This document shows positions 55,017 through 63,385 of a DNA stretch of 64,000 bases, piece by piece (position 1 is the stretch's first letter; each line of letters starts with the position of its first letter). Under the pieces are notes generated by a model that made no database searches, was not told where the DNA came from, and saw nothing but the letters and a program-made list of their open reading frames with translations. The DNA comes from Algimonas arctica (lineage in GTDB: Bacteria; Pseudomonadota; Alphaproteobacteria; Caulobacterales; Maricaulaceae). The position numbers and the translations under genes were made by a program. The stretch is taken from positions 1 to 64,000 of the forward strand of contig NZ_BMZH01000001.1 in assembly GCF_014652695.1 (NCBI RefSeq), in the 5' to 3' direction.

Positions 55017-56366
55017 ATGAGCCACCCGTCTCCCGACACATTGTTTCAGCCCCCCCACGCCAAACCGCTGACGGGGAAAGAGGGGTTCATAGAAGCCACG
55101 TGGAAATTCATTCGTAACCCGGTCGAAGGGTTCGGACCGCTGGCCTATCGCCAGCCGATCGTTACCGCGAAAACACTGGGTCAAACATTACACGTCATTT
55201 CAGACCCGGAAGGCATGAATGATGTGCTCGTTCGTCATGCTGACAAGTTCACGAAGACAGCGATTGATGCCCGTATCCTTGGTCCCGCGACGAAAGAAGG
55301 GCTACTGTCAGTGCATGGCGAACAATGGAAACGACAGCGCAAATCTGTCGCCCCGATTTTCCGCAAGCGACATATGGAAGACCTCGCACCGCTGATTGCT
55401 GATGTCATTGAGCAATTTAAGGCACGTATCGACCAACGACCAAATCTAGACTTATCAGCGGCGATGGCCGATTTGACATTTGATGTGTTGGCGAAGGCTT
55501 TGCTGGGCGACCCAAAAGGGTTGGACCGGGACCGGTTGAAAACGGCGACACGTGCGGTGGTTACGGGGGCGGGAACATTACGGCCTGATGATTTGCTACC
55601 ATGGCCGCGATGGGTACCGCGCCCGATGACGCCGCGTGGATCGGCTGCGTTAAAAAGGTTAAAACGTGCGGCCGATGATTTGATCATTGAGCGCACGCAG
55701 CACCCCGCCGATGACCTCGTGGGGTTATTGATTGGCGCGGAGAATCTCAGTCAAAGGGAGCGGCGTGATAACCTCATTGGGTTCTTTATTGCTGGACACG
55801 AAACGACGGCACTGACCCTGACATGGGCGCTTTATTTGCTAGGGCGTCATCGCCCGACACTCGACCGTATCCGCGCAGAGGTCATCGCGGTGTGCGGGGA
55901 CAAGCCTATGACCTATGATCAGCTCGATCACCTCACTTTCACGCGGGCCGTGATTGATGAGACGATGCGGCTTTATCCTCCGGCTCCGCTGCTTAATCGT
56001 GAACCCCAAGTCGAGGTCGAGGTGTTGGGGCGGATTCTTAAACCCGGCGATGCAGTTTTGTTGAATAATTACGTGATGCACCGGACGGAACGGCTGTGGG
56101 ACAATCCCTTACTCTTCGATCCGGACCGATTTCTGCGCGATCCGTCGCTGCGGGCCAAAGGTGCGCCGTACATGCCGTTTGGCGCGGGGCCGCGCATCTG
56201 TGTCGGGGCGGCTTTTGCCATAATGGAAGCGGTCATGGTTTTAGGAACGCTGGCGCGGGATTATGATATTATCGTCGCTGACGATGTCTATCCGCGACCT
56301 TTAATGACGGTCACGCTTCGCCCCGAAGGCGGTGTTCCGGCTAGCTTAGTCCGAACTGACGTCTAA
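55017..56366 (+). CDS. Cytochrome P450
   Basis: A 449-residue soluble bacterial P450. The I-helix oxygen-binding motif is FFIAGHETTALTL, the ExxR motif is DETMRLYPPAP, the PERF-like segment is FDPDRFL, and the heme loop FGAGPRICVGAAFA puts the thiolate ligand at Cys395. It probably takes electrons from a ferredoxin, and no redox partner gene is adjacent. The pattern resembles fatty-acid or alkane-type P450s more than camphor-type ones, but the substrate is unknown. ATG 55017 follows TTGAGG and starts just before conserved sequence; an upstream extension would overlap sspB. Confidence 0.92.
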   Translation: MSHPSPDTLFQPPHAKPLTGKEGFIEATWKFIRNPVEGFGPLAYRQPIVTAKTLGQTLHVISDPEGMNDVLVRHADKFTKTAIDARILGPATKEGLLSVHGEQWKRQRKSVAPIFRKRHMEDLAPLIADVIEQFKARIDQRPNLDLSAAMADLTFDVLAKALLGDPKGLDRDRLKTATRAVVTGAGTLRPDDLLPWPRWVPRPMTPRGSAALKRLKRAADDLIIERTQHPADDLVGLLIGAENLSQRERRDNLIGFFIAGHETTALTLTWALYLLGRHRPTLDRIRAEVIAVCGDKPMTYDQLDHLTFTRAVIDETMRLYPPAPLLNREPQVEVEVLGRILKPGDAVLLNNYVMHRTERLWDNPLLFDPDRFLRDPSLRAKGAPYMPFGAGPRICVGAAFAIMEAVMVLGTLARDYDIIVADDVYPRPLMTVTLRPEGGVPASLVRTDV

Positions 56367-56378
56367 GGTTTATGGTGC

Positions 56379-57371
56379 CTAAAACTTATTGTCCAAGAGC
56401 GGCTCGAATGTTGCGCCTGCAAATATCTTGACCCCTAAGGCTTCGATTTCTTTGAGCGGCAGGCGATCATCTTCGTCCATGCCGGGACCCGGCGTGCGAA
56501 TGAAGACACCTCTGATCCGGCCGGGATGGCGCAGGACCGCATCGCGATAAATAGCAGGGTCATGCTGGCCACTATCGCCAATGAGGTAGAATGGAAGATC
56601 GGGGTTGGCGGCTAAAACAGTGTCGATAGCCTCAGCCTTATGCAGGCTGGGCTCCTCTGTGATCATCTTGGTCGGGTCGATGCCAAAGTCTCGCAGGAAT
56701 TTTGGCCCCCTAACAACGCCATTTGCCATGAAGACGGCATCGAGGAAGCCATGTAGGTTCCAAGGGGATGAACTGACATAAAACACGGGGTTTTTCCGCC
56801 CCGACATTGATCCCGCCATCATTTTCAACAGTGTCGTCGCATCAGGATAAATATAACGACTACCGACAGACCCGGTCACACTGGTCCATAGATTTTTACG
56901 CGTTGACCACGCTCTGGTCTGCATGATCGTGTCGTCAATATCAGAAATTACCCCATATTCCGCTGTCTCTGATGTAATCAGAACGGGGTGGTGAACGATA
57001 TCGCCTGTACGGTCCGCTTTAACAACGGCCTTGGTCCAGCCGGGAAGGGGCGATTTGCGCGGCAATTCCAAGCGATAATAGCCTTCTTCGTCTGAAATCG
57101 CTGTCGTGTTGCCAATGCTAATTTTTTCGCCTCGGACTTCCTTGGTCATGAATAAAGCCGCCATCGCGGCGAGGTCATTGACGATTGAAGGCGTGTCGTT
57201 GGATGCACGCGATGTGTCGGCCTCTAAAGCCCGACCGCGAATGATGATTTTATCTGGAGTGGTGTAGCCAGAGTAAGGCAGCAGTCGCAGATTTTCGGGG
57301 GGAGCATTTTTCTGAATTGTGTCGAGAATAGTTTCAGCCCGAACGGCGATTGAATGCATAAATGGTTTCAT
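56379..57371 (-). CDS. App1-like phosphatidate phosphatase domain protein (DUF2183)
   Basis: The 330-residue protein ends in the DUF2183 (App1/LNS2-like) HAD-fold domain. The nucleophile loop is VISDIDDTIMQT (DxDxT type) at about residues 139-150, followed by FYVSSSPWNLHGFLDA, KMITEEPSLHKAEAI and FYLIGDSGQHDPAIY. The N-terminal part contains an Ig-like or beta-rich segment with EEGYYRLELP. In yeast App1 dephosphorylates phosphatidate. No signal peptide is visible. It is transcribed in the same direction as the tmRNA gene upstream. Confidence 0.85.
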   Translation of the reverse strand: MKPFMHSIAVRAETILDTIQKNAPPENLRLLPYSGYTTPDKIIIRGRALEADTSRASNDTPSIVNDLAAMAALFMTKEVRGEKISIGNTTAISDEEGYYRLELPRKSPLPGWTKAVVKADRTGDIVHHPVLITSETAEYGVISDIDDTIMQTRAWSTRKNLWTSVTGSVGSRYIYPDATTLLKMMAGSMSGRKNPVFYVSSSPWNLHGFLDAVFMANGVVRGPKFLRDFGIDPTKMITEEPSLHKAEAIDTVLAANPDLPFYLIGDSGQHDPAIYRDAVLRHPGRIRGVFIRTPGPGMDEDDRLPLKEIEALGVKIFAGATFEPLLDNKF

Positions 57372-57544
57372 TAGAGTCTATATGCACGTCGCCTTCATAT
57401 CGTTCCACAATAAACACAGAGGAACCTGAGTTTCTTTTGGGTTGCAGCCCGAATGATAGGTGAAACCTATGAGGGGTAGATTGATAAACACGGTTTAGAT
57501 GGCATGCCGCAGACGGTTGGGGGCAATGCGCGTCATATCAGTCA

Positions 57545-57880
57545 GAGGGAAAAGTGGTGGGTTTCTGTTGCCAGCTACCCACCGGAGCCCGCCTAGGGGT
57601 CTGAAACCCTAGGAGTTTAGTTCGGAATCATCCGGACTGCTTACGCAGCCAAGGCGAAATCCTCAGTATAATTGTCATTTGCAATTACTGTTTATGGACT
57701 TTTAACGGAGTCCACACGAACGAAAGCTTACGTCTTTAGGCGTTTGTCGATGCTATTTCGGCCCCATCAGAAGCCCACCAAATTAATGTTGGGTTTGTGG
57801 TGGAGCCGCCGGGTACTGCCCCCGGGTCCAATCCGCTTATTACACGCGCGTTTATCGTCATATCTGGCAAGCCAGCTCTT
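57545..57880 (-). ncRNA. ssrA: tmRNA, circularly permuted two-piece (alphaproteobacterial) form
   Basis: On the minus strand the acceptor part comes first. Its T arm is CCGGG-GGCAGTA-CCCGG, and CGGCTCC-ACCA ends with CCA at 57800-57798. After a 32-base spacer the coding part begins GGGGCCG (57765), which pairs with CGGCTCC to rebuild the acceptor stem (one G-T pair), followed by AAATAGCATCGACA. A hairpin GGACT/AGTCC (57713-57696) precedes the tag frame, which runs from resume codon GCA at 57682 to TAA ending at 57641 and encodes ANDNYTEDFALAA. Downstream hairpins CCTAGGG/CCCCTAGG and GGTGGGT/ACCCACC close it. A TATATA/TATAGT box at 57888-57881 may be its -10. Outer ends are approximate. Confidence 0.93.
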
Positions 57881-57919
57881 ACTATATAGTGCATCCGCGT
57901 CGAAAGTTCCAGTCCCAAA

Positions 57920-57947
57920 CGAAAAAGCCGCCCCGAAGGACGGCTTT
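57920..57947 (-). terminator. Terminator after the DUF1508 gene
   Basis: On the minus strand AAAGCCGTCC and GGGCGGCTTT form a 10-bp stem (one T-G pair) around a TTCG loop, followed by TTCGTTT. It lies 22 bp beyond the stop of the gene at 57970 and just before the tmRNA promoter region, so it separates the two units. Confidence 0.88.
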
Positions 57948-57969
57948 AAACGCATAAATCTATGACGGA

Positions 57970-58296
57970 TTAACCGGACCAGCCCATACGTTTGGCATTG
58001 GCTTCGCAGCTCGCCTTGGCTTTGTAGCCTTCCGTGCTGCGGCCCACAGGTTCGCCATTGGAGGCGGTCCGACGCCAGCGATGCTCACCGGCTTTATCTT
58101 CGTAGAATTCCCACTTATCGGCCCCACCGAGATTATTGGGATTGCCGTTATAACCGTGACGTTCGGCATTGGCGGTGCAGCTGGCTTTCGCTTTATAGCC
58201 TTCAGTTGCGGCGCCAATGATGTTGCCATTGGAGGCGGTGCAACGCCAGCGATGTTCGCCAGCTTTATCTTCGTAAAATTCCCATGTGTCGGCCAT
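57970..58296 (-). CDS. YegP-like protein with two DUF1508 repeats
   Basis: The 108-residue protein is two near-identical copies of the DUF1508 (UPF0339) unit. The first is KAGEHRWRCTASNGNIIGAATEGYKAKASC read in parts, and the second is KAGEHRWRRTASNGEPVGRSTEGYKAKASC read in parts. Each begins WEFYEDKAGEHRWR, and they are joined by a Gly/Asn linker. The double form matches Escherichia coli YegP. The unit is a small antiparallel sheet of unknown function. The gene ends in a clear terminator. Confidence 0.9.
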   Translation of the reverse strand: MADTWEFYEDKAGEHRWRCTASNGNIIGAATEGYKAKASCTANAERHGYNGNPNNLGGADKWEFYEDKAGEHRWRRTASNGEPVGRSTEGYKAKASCEANAKRMGWSG

Positions 58297-58425
58297 CGTG
58301 GTCTCCCCGATCTTTGTTTTCGATGCGCATGGTTAATAAGCGCAAGGCGGTTTTGGCAAGAGACAATCGTGCACAGGCTTGTTTTGGGCGTTGAAACGAG
58401 GCGGCTTGGCGGTCATAGAAAACTC

Positions 58426-59511
58426 ATGAGTCAGGCCCTGAAATATCTTCGTAAGCTTGTCGCGTTCGACACGCGCAATGGTAGCGGTAATGAGGTGGCT
58501 TGCGTGGAGTGGTTGGCAGAGGCGTTAAAGGCGCATGCGCCGGATCGCTTGATCGTTGAAACGGTCGGACGGTCGCGCGAAAAATCAGATAGCGCTTTCG
58601 TACTTGCCAGCTGGGGCCAGCCGAAGACCGTCTTGAATGTCCATATCGATACGGTGCCGAGCGGCGAAGGGTGGTCGGCTGATCCATTGACATTGGTGGA
58701 ACGGGATGGACGGGCTTATGGTCTCGGCACGGCTGACATTAAAGGCGCTGCGGCCGCGATCCTCGCTGGATTGGATGAGGTGACGCCTCGGGACGTCGCG
58801 ATCCTCTTTTCGGGCGACGAGGAGCATGGCTCCGAAGTCATGCCTGCCGTCATCGAACGGGGTTATCTTTCAGGGATTGAACGCGCCGTCGTCTGCGAAC
58901 CGACATCCTGCCGTGTCGGACGGGCGCATCGCGGAATACTTGCGTTTAGCGCAACTTTTCGTGGGCCCGGCGGGCACTCGAGCCTGTCTGATACGATCGA
59001 AGCTCCTTTGCTTAAAGCGGCACGGTTCGCTGTCGCCCTCGGAGATTATAAGGAAGACAATATCGCCTTTGGCGTCGATCCCTTCAAAGGGCTGTGTGTC
59101 AATATTGGGGAATTGAAATCTGATGGCGCTTATAATGTAATTCCGACGACCGCGACCGCTTGGGTCTCCATGCGGCCTCCTCCCGGGGATGACGTGCGTG
59201 CGCGCGAGGGAGATTTAATCGCCATGGCACTTGCAGCGGCGTCTGATGTTCACACTGACACGATCGTGGCTTTCGCGCCCTTCGCCAGCCTGGATATCGC
59301 AGCTTTCATGCCTGTGTTCGGGACAGAGGAGATCGTCGATCTTCCTTATTGGACGGAAGCGTCAATGATGAGCGGCGCAGGGCTTAACGCCATCGTTTAT
59401 GGTCCGGGCAATCTGGAACAGGCACATCGATCAAATGAATATGTCGAAATCGATCAACTCCATTCGGCGCAGGCGCGTTATGCTGCTGTCTTAGCAGGGG
59501 GGCTCTCATGA
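58426..59511 (+). CDS. argE: M20 family deacylase, acetylornithine/N-acetylcitrulline deacetylase-like
   Basis: A 361-residue zinc peptidase-fold enzyme. Metal and catalytic motifs are VLNVHIDTVPSGEGW (zinc His and catalytic Asp), GLGTADIKGAAAAIL (bridging Asp) and LFSGDEEHGSE (general-base Glu pair). GPGGHSSLSD opens the dimerisation domain, and QAHRSNEYVEI gives the last zinc His. The combination VCEPTSCRVGRAHRGIL and the next gene, an N-acetylglutamate synthase, point to an ArgE or acetylcitrulline deacetylase. ATG 58426 is used because the open frame upstream only mirrors the DUF1508 gene. The stop overlaps the next start (ATGA). Confidence 0.8.
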   Translation: MSQALKYLRKLVAFDTRNGSGNEVACVEWLAEALKAHAPDRLIVETVGRSREKSDSAFVLASWGQPKTVLNVHIDTVPSGEGWSADPLTLVERDGRAYGLGTADIKGAAAAILAGLDEVTPRDVAILFSGDEEHGSEVMPAVIERGYLSGIERAVVCEPTSCRVGRAHRGILAFSATFRGPGGHSSLSDTIEAPLLKAARFAVALGDYKEDNIAFGVDPFKGLCVNIGELKSDGAYNVIPTTATAWVSMRPPPGDDVRAREGDLIAMALAAASDVHTDTIVAFAPFASLDIAAFMPVFGTEEIVDLPYWTEASMMSGAGLNAIVYGPGNLEQAHRSNEYVEIDQLHSAQARYAAVLAGGLS

Positions 59512-60647
59512 GCAGTGTACGTCAGACGGTTCTGTCGTCGCTCTCCGCCGTGGGCGCGACACAAGAGGCGAGCTTTTACGCTGAGTTGTTCGCCAAAGAT
59601 GATCCGGAACGCTTCGCGTTGATCCTGCTTGATCCGCGGGTGCTAAATAATCCCTTGCTCGAATCGCTCACGTCGAATTTGCAAATCCTCTCCAATTTAG
59701 GTTTGGCGCCAACGCTCCTGATCGGCGCGTTGGAAGATAATCGGACAGCGATTAAATTTCAGGGACAACGGCTGGCCCGCGATCTGGATAGTTCGGGCGT
59801 GAAATCAGCGAAGTTGGACACCAAAACCTACGGGCTTATCGGTGAAATTCGCCGTCGTGCGCAATCCGGGATTATTCCAATTTTGGAAATGACTGAACGT
59901 CGCGGGCAGGGCGGCATGACAAAGCTGATCAATGATCTGCGGCCTAATAAAATTGTCTCCTTGCAACCCTCTGGAGGATTGAGCCTCAAGGGTGTCCGCC
60001 GTCGTAATCTGCGCTTGGCTGAAATCGAGGGATTCTTGAATCAAGCGACGGTTACACCGGGTCAGCAATCCTTTCTGCGGATGGTTCAAAGCATTGAACA
60101 GGATGCGAATGAAGGGCGTCGTAGTTATGTATTGGCTTCGCCGCTTAATTTACTGAGTGAGCTGTTCACGACCAAGGGATCTGGGACACTGATCCGTCGG
60201 GGCGCCGCCGTGGTGCGTCACGAAACACTGGCCGAGGTCGATTTGCTTGGCTTAACGGCCGCCATTGACCGGGCCTTTGATAAGCCCCTGCGGACTGAGT
60301 TTTGGTCAGAACCGATCAAAGCCGCTTTTTTAGAGCCTGATTTTCGAGCCGGTGCGATTTTTACGGAACTGGCAGGTCACGCGTTTTTGTCAAAATTTTG
60401 GGTCGTGCCTGAAGCGCAAGGCGAGGGCTTATCCCGCGATGTCTGGGAGAAAGCGTGTGAGGACATCCCGAAATTCTTTTGGCGCTCGCGCCGACATAAT
60501 CCGTTTAATGATTGGTATATTACAGCCTGTGACGGGATGCAGGTGAGTGGCGACTGGCGTGTGTTCTGGAAAGGGCTTGAGGGGAATGCTATTCCCAACG
60601 CGATAAGCGCGGCAACCACGGCCCCTGACGATTTTAGACCGGACTGA
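59508..60647 (+). CDS. N-acetylglutamate synthase (amino-acid-kinase plus NAT domain) with degenerate kinase part
   Basis: A 379-residue member of the Xanthomonas/Maricaulis NAGS/NAGK family (DUF619). The C-terminal acetyltransferase domain (about residues 235-370) is intact: FWVVPEAQGEGLSRDVWEKA is the acetyl-CoA motif and FWRSRRHNPFNDWYITACDG the substrate side. The amino-acid-kinase-like N-terminal domain keeps LFTTKGSGTLIRRGAAV, but the usual Lys-Gly-Gly start is replaced by ALILLDPRVL and the HGGG loop by LIGALEDN. Kinase activity is therefore unlikely, and the domain may be structural or an arginine sensor. It sits between the M20 and M14 genes with a 4-bp overlap and a 2-bp gap. Confidence 0.82.
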   Translation: MSSVRQTVLSSLSAVGATQEASFYAELFAKDDPERFALILLDPRVLNNPLLESLTSNLQILSNLGLAPTLLIGALEDNRTAIKFQGQRLARDLDSSGVKSAKLDTKTYGLIGEIRRRAQSGIIPILEMTERRGQGGMTKLINDLRPNKIVSLQPSGGLSLKGVRRRNLRLAEIEGFLNQATVTPGQQSFLRMVQSIEQDANEGRRSYVLASPLNLLSELFTTKGSGTLIRRGAAVVRHETLAEVDLLGLTAAIDRAFDKPLRTEFWSEPIKAAFLEPDFRAGAIFTELAGHAFLSKFWVVPEAQGEGLSRDVWEKACEDIPKFFWRSRRHNPFNDWYITACDGMQVSGDWRVFWKGLEGNAIPNAISAATTAPDDFRPD

Positions 60648-60649
60648 AT

Positions 60650-61771
60650 ATGACACTTTCAATCAATGACACTTTTGACTCGGGTAATATCGAGGTTGTC
60701 GACGCGTCTGATCCTCAGAATATTCGCCTTCGCATCAAGCAAGATCATCAAAGCGATTTTTATCAGTGGTTTCACTTCCGGGTTGCCGGCGCGAAGGATG
60801 TGCCTTTGCGCCTCGTGATCGAAAATGCGGGTGCGTCCGCCTATCCGAAAGGATGGGAAAATTACAAAGCCTGTATGAGCGAAGATCGCGATGACTGGCT
60901 GCGTGTGCCGACGACGTTTACCAATGGTGAGCTGGTCATTGAGCATACGCCAACACTTGATTCTGTACATTATGCCTACTTTACGCCTTACACGATGGAG
61001 CGTCACCGGGACCTTATCGCTGACGCTGTGTCCTACGAGGGCGTCTCGCTACGTGTGTTGGGTCAGACGCTCGACGGACGCGATATGGATTGCCTCTCGA
61101 TGGGCACGGGCGACAAATCGATCTGGGTTATTGCGCGCCAACATCCCGGCGAGAGCATGGCGGAGTGGTGGATGGAGGGCTTCCTCGCCCGCATGACAGA
61201 CTCCGAAGACCCGCTTGTGATCGACATGCTCAAGAAAGCGACCTTCCATATTGTTCCAAACATGAACCCAGACGGCTCTTTTCGCGGTCACTTGCGCACC
61301 AATGCGTGTGGCGCGAATTTGAACCGCGAGTGGGACACACCGTCGATGGCACGCAGCCCCGAAGTCAAATTGGTCCGCGATGCGATGGACGTGAATAAGC
61401 CTGTGCTTTGCTTTGATGTCCACGGCGACGAAGATCTGCCGTATAACTTTATCGCGGGCGCCGAGGGCAATGATAATTATACGCAAAAACAAGCGGATGA
61501 TCTTGCGGCCTTCCTCACGGCTTATAAAGCGGCCAGCTCAGATTTTCAGACTGAGGTTGGCTATCCGCTGACCGCACCGGGAAAAGCCAATATCACCGTC
61601 TGCACCAATGCGGTCGCGTCCCGTTACGATTGCCTGGCGATGACGCTCGAAATGCCGTTCAAAGACAATGCCAATGCGCCGGATGCGGCGCGCGGATGGA
61701 GTGGCGACCGCGCGGCTCAACTCGGCAATGATACGCTCGAGGCGATGGCGGCGGTGATTGACCAACTCTGA
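60650..61771 (+). CDS. M14 family zinc carboxypeptidase (cytosolic carboxypeptidase-like)
   Basis: The 373-residue protein has the N-terminal beta-sandwich found before the catalytic domain in cytosolic carboxypeptidases (DFYQWFHFRVAGAKDVPLRL at about residues 36-55, YAYFTPYTMERH). The M14 site follows: RQHPGESMAEWWMEG gives zinc His and Glu, NMNPDGSFRGHLRTNACGANLNREW gives the substrate-binding residues read in parts, and CFDVHGDEDL gives the third zinc His. No signal peptide. Bacterial members hydrolyse C-terminal residues of small peptides; substrates are poorly known. It is the third gene of an operon with the deacylase and N-acetylglutamate synthase. Confidence 0.88.
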   Translation: MTLSINDTFDSGNIEVVDASDPQNIRLRIKQDHQSDFYQWFHFRVAGAKDVPLRLVIENAGASAYPKGWENYKACMSEDRDDWLRVPTTFTNGELVIEHTPTLDSVHYAYFTPYTMERHRDLIADAVSYEGVSLRVLGQTLDGRDMDCLSMGTGDKSIWVIARQHPGESMAEWWMEGFLARMTDSEDPLVIDMLKKATFHIVPNMNPDGSFRGHLRTNACGANLNREWDTPSMARSPEVKLVRDAMDVNKPVLCFDVHGDEDLPYNFIAGAEGNDNYTQKQADDLAAFLTAYKAASSDFQTEVGYPLTAPGKANITVCTNAVASRYDCLAMTLEMPFKDNANAPDAARGWSGDRAAQLGNDTLEAMAAVIDQL

Positions 61772-61772
61772 T

Positions 61773-61799
61773 AAAAAGCCCCGGCGCGAACGCCGGGGC
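61773..61799 (-). terminator. Terminator between the M14 gene and serA
   Basis: GCCCCGGCG and CGCCGGGGC form a perfect 9-bp stem with a CGAA/TTCG tetraloop. On the minus strand it is followed by TTTTT, closing serA. On the plus strand the following sequence GGTAGGGGTTTT is weaker but may also act on the M14 transcript. Confidence 0.9.
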
Positions 61800-61809
61800 G
61801 GTAGGGGTT

Positions 61810-63384
61810 TTAAAGCGTAACGCGATCGACGATTTTGACCTGATCAATGGCTTGGATAGCGGCGACAGTTGCGTCGCTGACCATGCCATCGACACTGATG
61901 AGGCAAACGGCTTCGCCGCCTTCTTTTTTCCGACCCAAAGAGAAGGTCGCGATATTTGTCTTGGCTTCGCCCAAAACGCGGCCGACTTCGCCGATGAAGC
62001 CCGGCTTATCGTCATTGCGGACATAGATCATCGACGGGCTGAACGCTGCGTCCATCGGGACGCCAAATAGCCTCACAATGCGCGGTTCACCGCGATAGAT
62101 CGTGCCGACAATCGCAAACTTACGGACAGCCGTTTCGACAGTGATCCGTATCAAGCTGTCGGCTCGTTCCGCTTCGTTCACATAGCTCTCAGTCAGTTCG
62201 ATGCCGCGTTCTTTGGCGAGAACAGGCGCGCTCACCATGTTGACATCTGGCATGGCGGCCTTGAGCATCCCGGCAAGTGCCGCAGCGCTCAAGGGGTTGG
62301 TATTGAGCTGCGTAATCCCGCCTTTATACGTGATCTGGATGCTTTTGGCCGGTTCGTGGAGCAATTGTCCCATCATCGTGCCAAGCTTGTCAGCCAGGTC
62401 GACCCAGGGCTTGAGTCGAGGGGCTTCTTCGGCGGTAATCGATGGTGTGTTGATGGCGTTGCTAATCGCGCCGGTCAGCAAGTAATCCGCCATTTGTTCC
62501 GCGACTTGCACGGCGACATTTTCCTGCGCTTCATTGGTCGACGCGCCGAGATGCGGGGTCGCGATGAAGCCCGGCGTGCCAAACAAGGCATGCTCTTTGG
62601 CGGGTTCAATGGAGAATACGTCAAGCGCAGCCGCACTCACATGGCCGGCGTCTAACGCATCTTTCAATGCTTCTTCATCGACCAGACCGCCGCGCGCGCA
62701 ATTGACCAAAATGAGGCCTTTACGCGTCATGCCGAGCCGTTCGCGATTGACGATGTTCTTGGTACTTTCGACCAAGGGCGTGTGCAACGTGATGGCATCA
62801 GCGCGCTGGAATAATGTGTCCAGTTCGACTTTTTCGACACCAATTTTACGCGCGCGCTCTTCGGTCAAATAGGGGTCGAACGCGATCACTTTCATTTTCA
62901 AGCCAAGTGCCCGCTCTGCGACGAGCGCACCGATATTGCCGCAGCCAATGACGCCGAGCGTTTTATTAAATAGCTCCGTGCCTTTGTAATCCGATTTCGG
63001 CCATTCGCCATTCTGTGTGCGTTCTGACGCTTTCGGGATTTGGCGCGCAGCCGCAAAGAGCATCGCAATGGCGTGTTCAGCCGTCGTGATGGCATTGCCA
63101 AACGGGGTGTTCATGACAACGACACCGCGGTCCGTGGCCGATTTAATGTCGACATTATCGACACCAATCCCGGCCCGTCCGATGACTTTAAGGTTGGTCG
63201 CTTGGCCAATAATTTCGGCGTCAGGACGGGTGGAGGATCGAACCGCGAGGCCGTCATACTCACCAATGATTTTCATCAATTCGTCTTTGCTCAGACCTGT
63301 GATGACATCGACATCAACACCGCGCGCTTTGAAAACTTCGACGGCGCGATTGGACATTTTGTCCGCAATGAGAACTTTTGGCAT
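61810..63384 (-). CDS. serA: D-3-phosphoglycerate dehydrogenase
   Basis: The 524-residue long-form PGDH makes the first step of serine synthesis. The NAD-binding domain has LGVIGCGNIGALVAERALG (about residues 145-163) and VNCARGGLVDEEALKDAL; the catalytic His lies in FIATPHLGAST. The C-terminal half holds the intervening allosteric substrate-binding domain and an ACT domain (ending VAAIQAIDQVKIVDRVTL), through which serine may inhibit. It follows serC after 1 bp on the same strand, so both steps are made together. Confidence 0.96.
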   Translation of the reverse strand: MPKVLIADKMSNRAVEVFKARGVDVDVITGLSKDELMKIIGEYDGLAVRSSTRPDAEIIGQATNLKVIGRAGIGVDNVDIKSATDRGVVVMNTPFGNAITTAEHAIAMLFAAARQIPKASERTQNGEWPKSDYKGTELFNKTLGVIGCGNIGALVAERALGLKMKVIAFDPYLTEERARKIGVEKVELDTLFQRADAITLHTPLVESTKNIVNRERLGMTRKGLILVNCARGGLVDEEALKDALDAGHVSAAALDVFSIEPAKEHALFGTPGFIATPHLGASTNEAQENVAVQVAEQMADYLLTGAISNAINTPSITAEEAPRLKPWVDLADKLGTMMGQLLHEPAKSIQITYKGGITQLNTNPLSAAALAGMLKAAMPDVNMVSAPVLAKERGIELTESYVNEAERADSLIRITVETAVRKFAIVGTIYRGEPRIVRLFGVPMDAAFSPSMIYVRNDDKPGFIGEVGRVLGEAKTNIATFSLGRKKEGGEAVCLISVDGMVSDATVAAIQAIDQVKIVDRVTL

Positions 63385-63385
63385 C

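Noticed and set aside
57672-57965. Plus-strand 97-codon frame at 57672-57965
   Set aside because: It lies over the tmRNA gene and the DUF1508 terminator on the other strand and shows no protein family.
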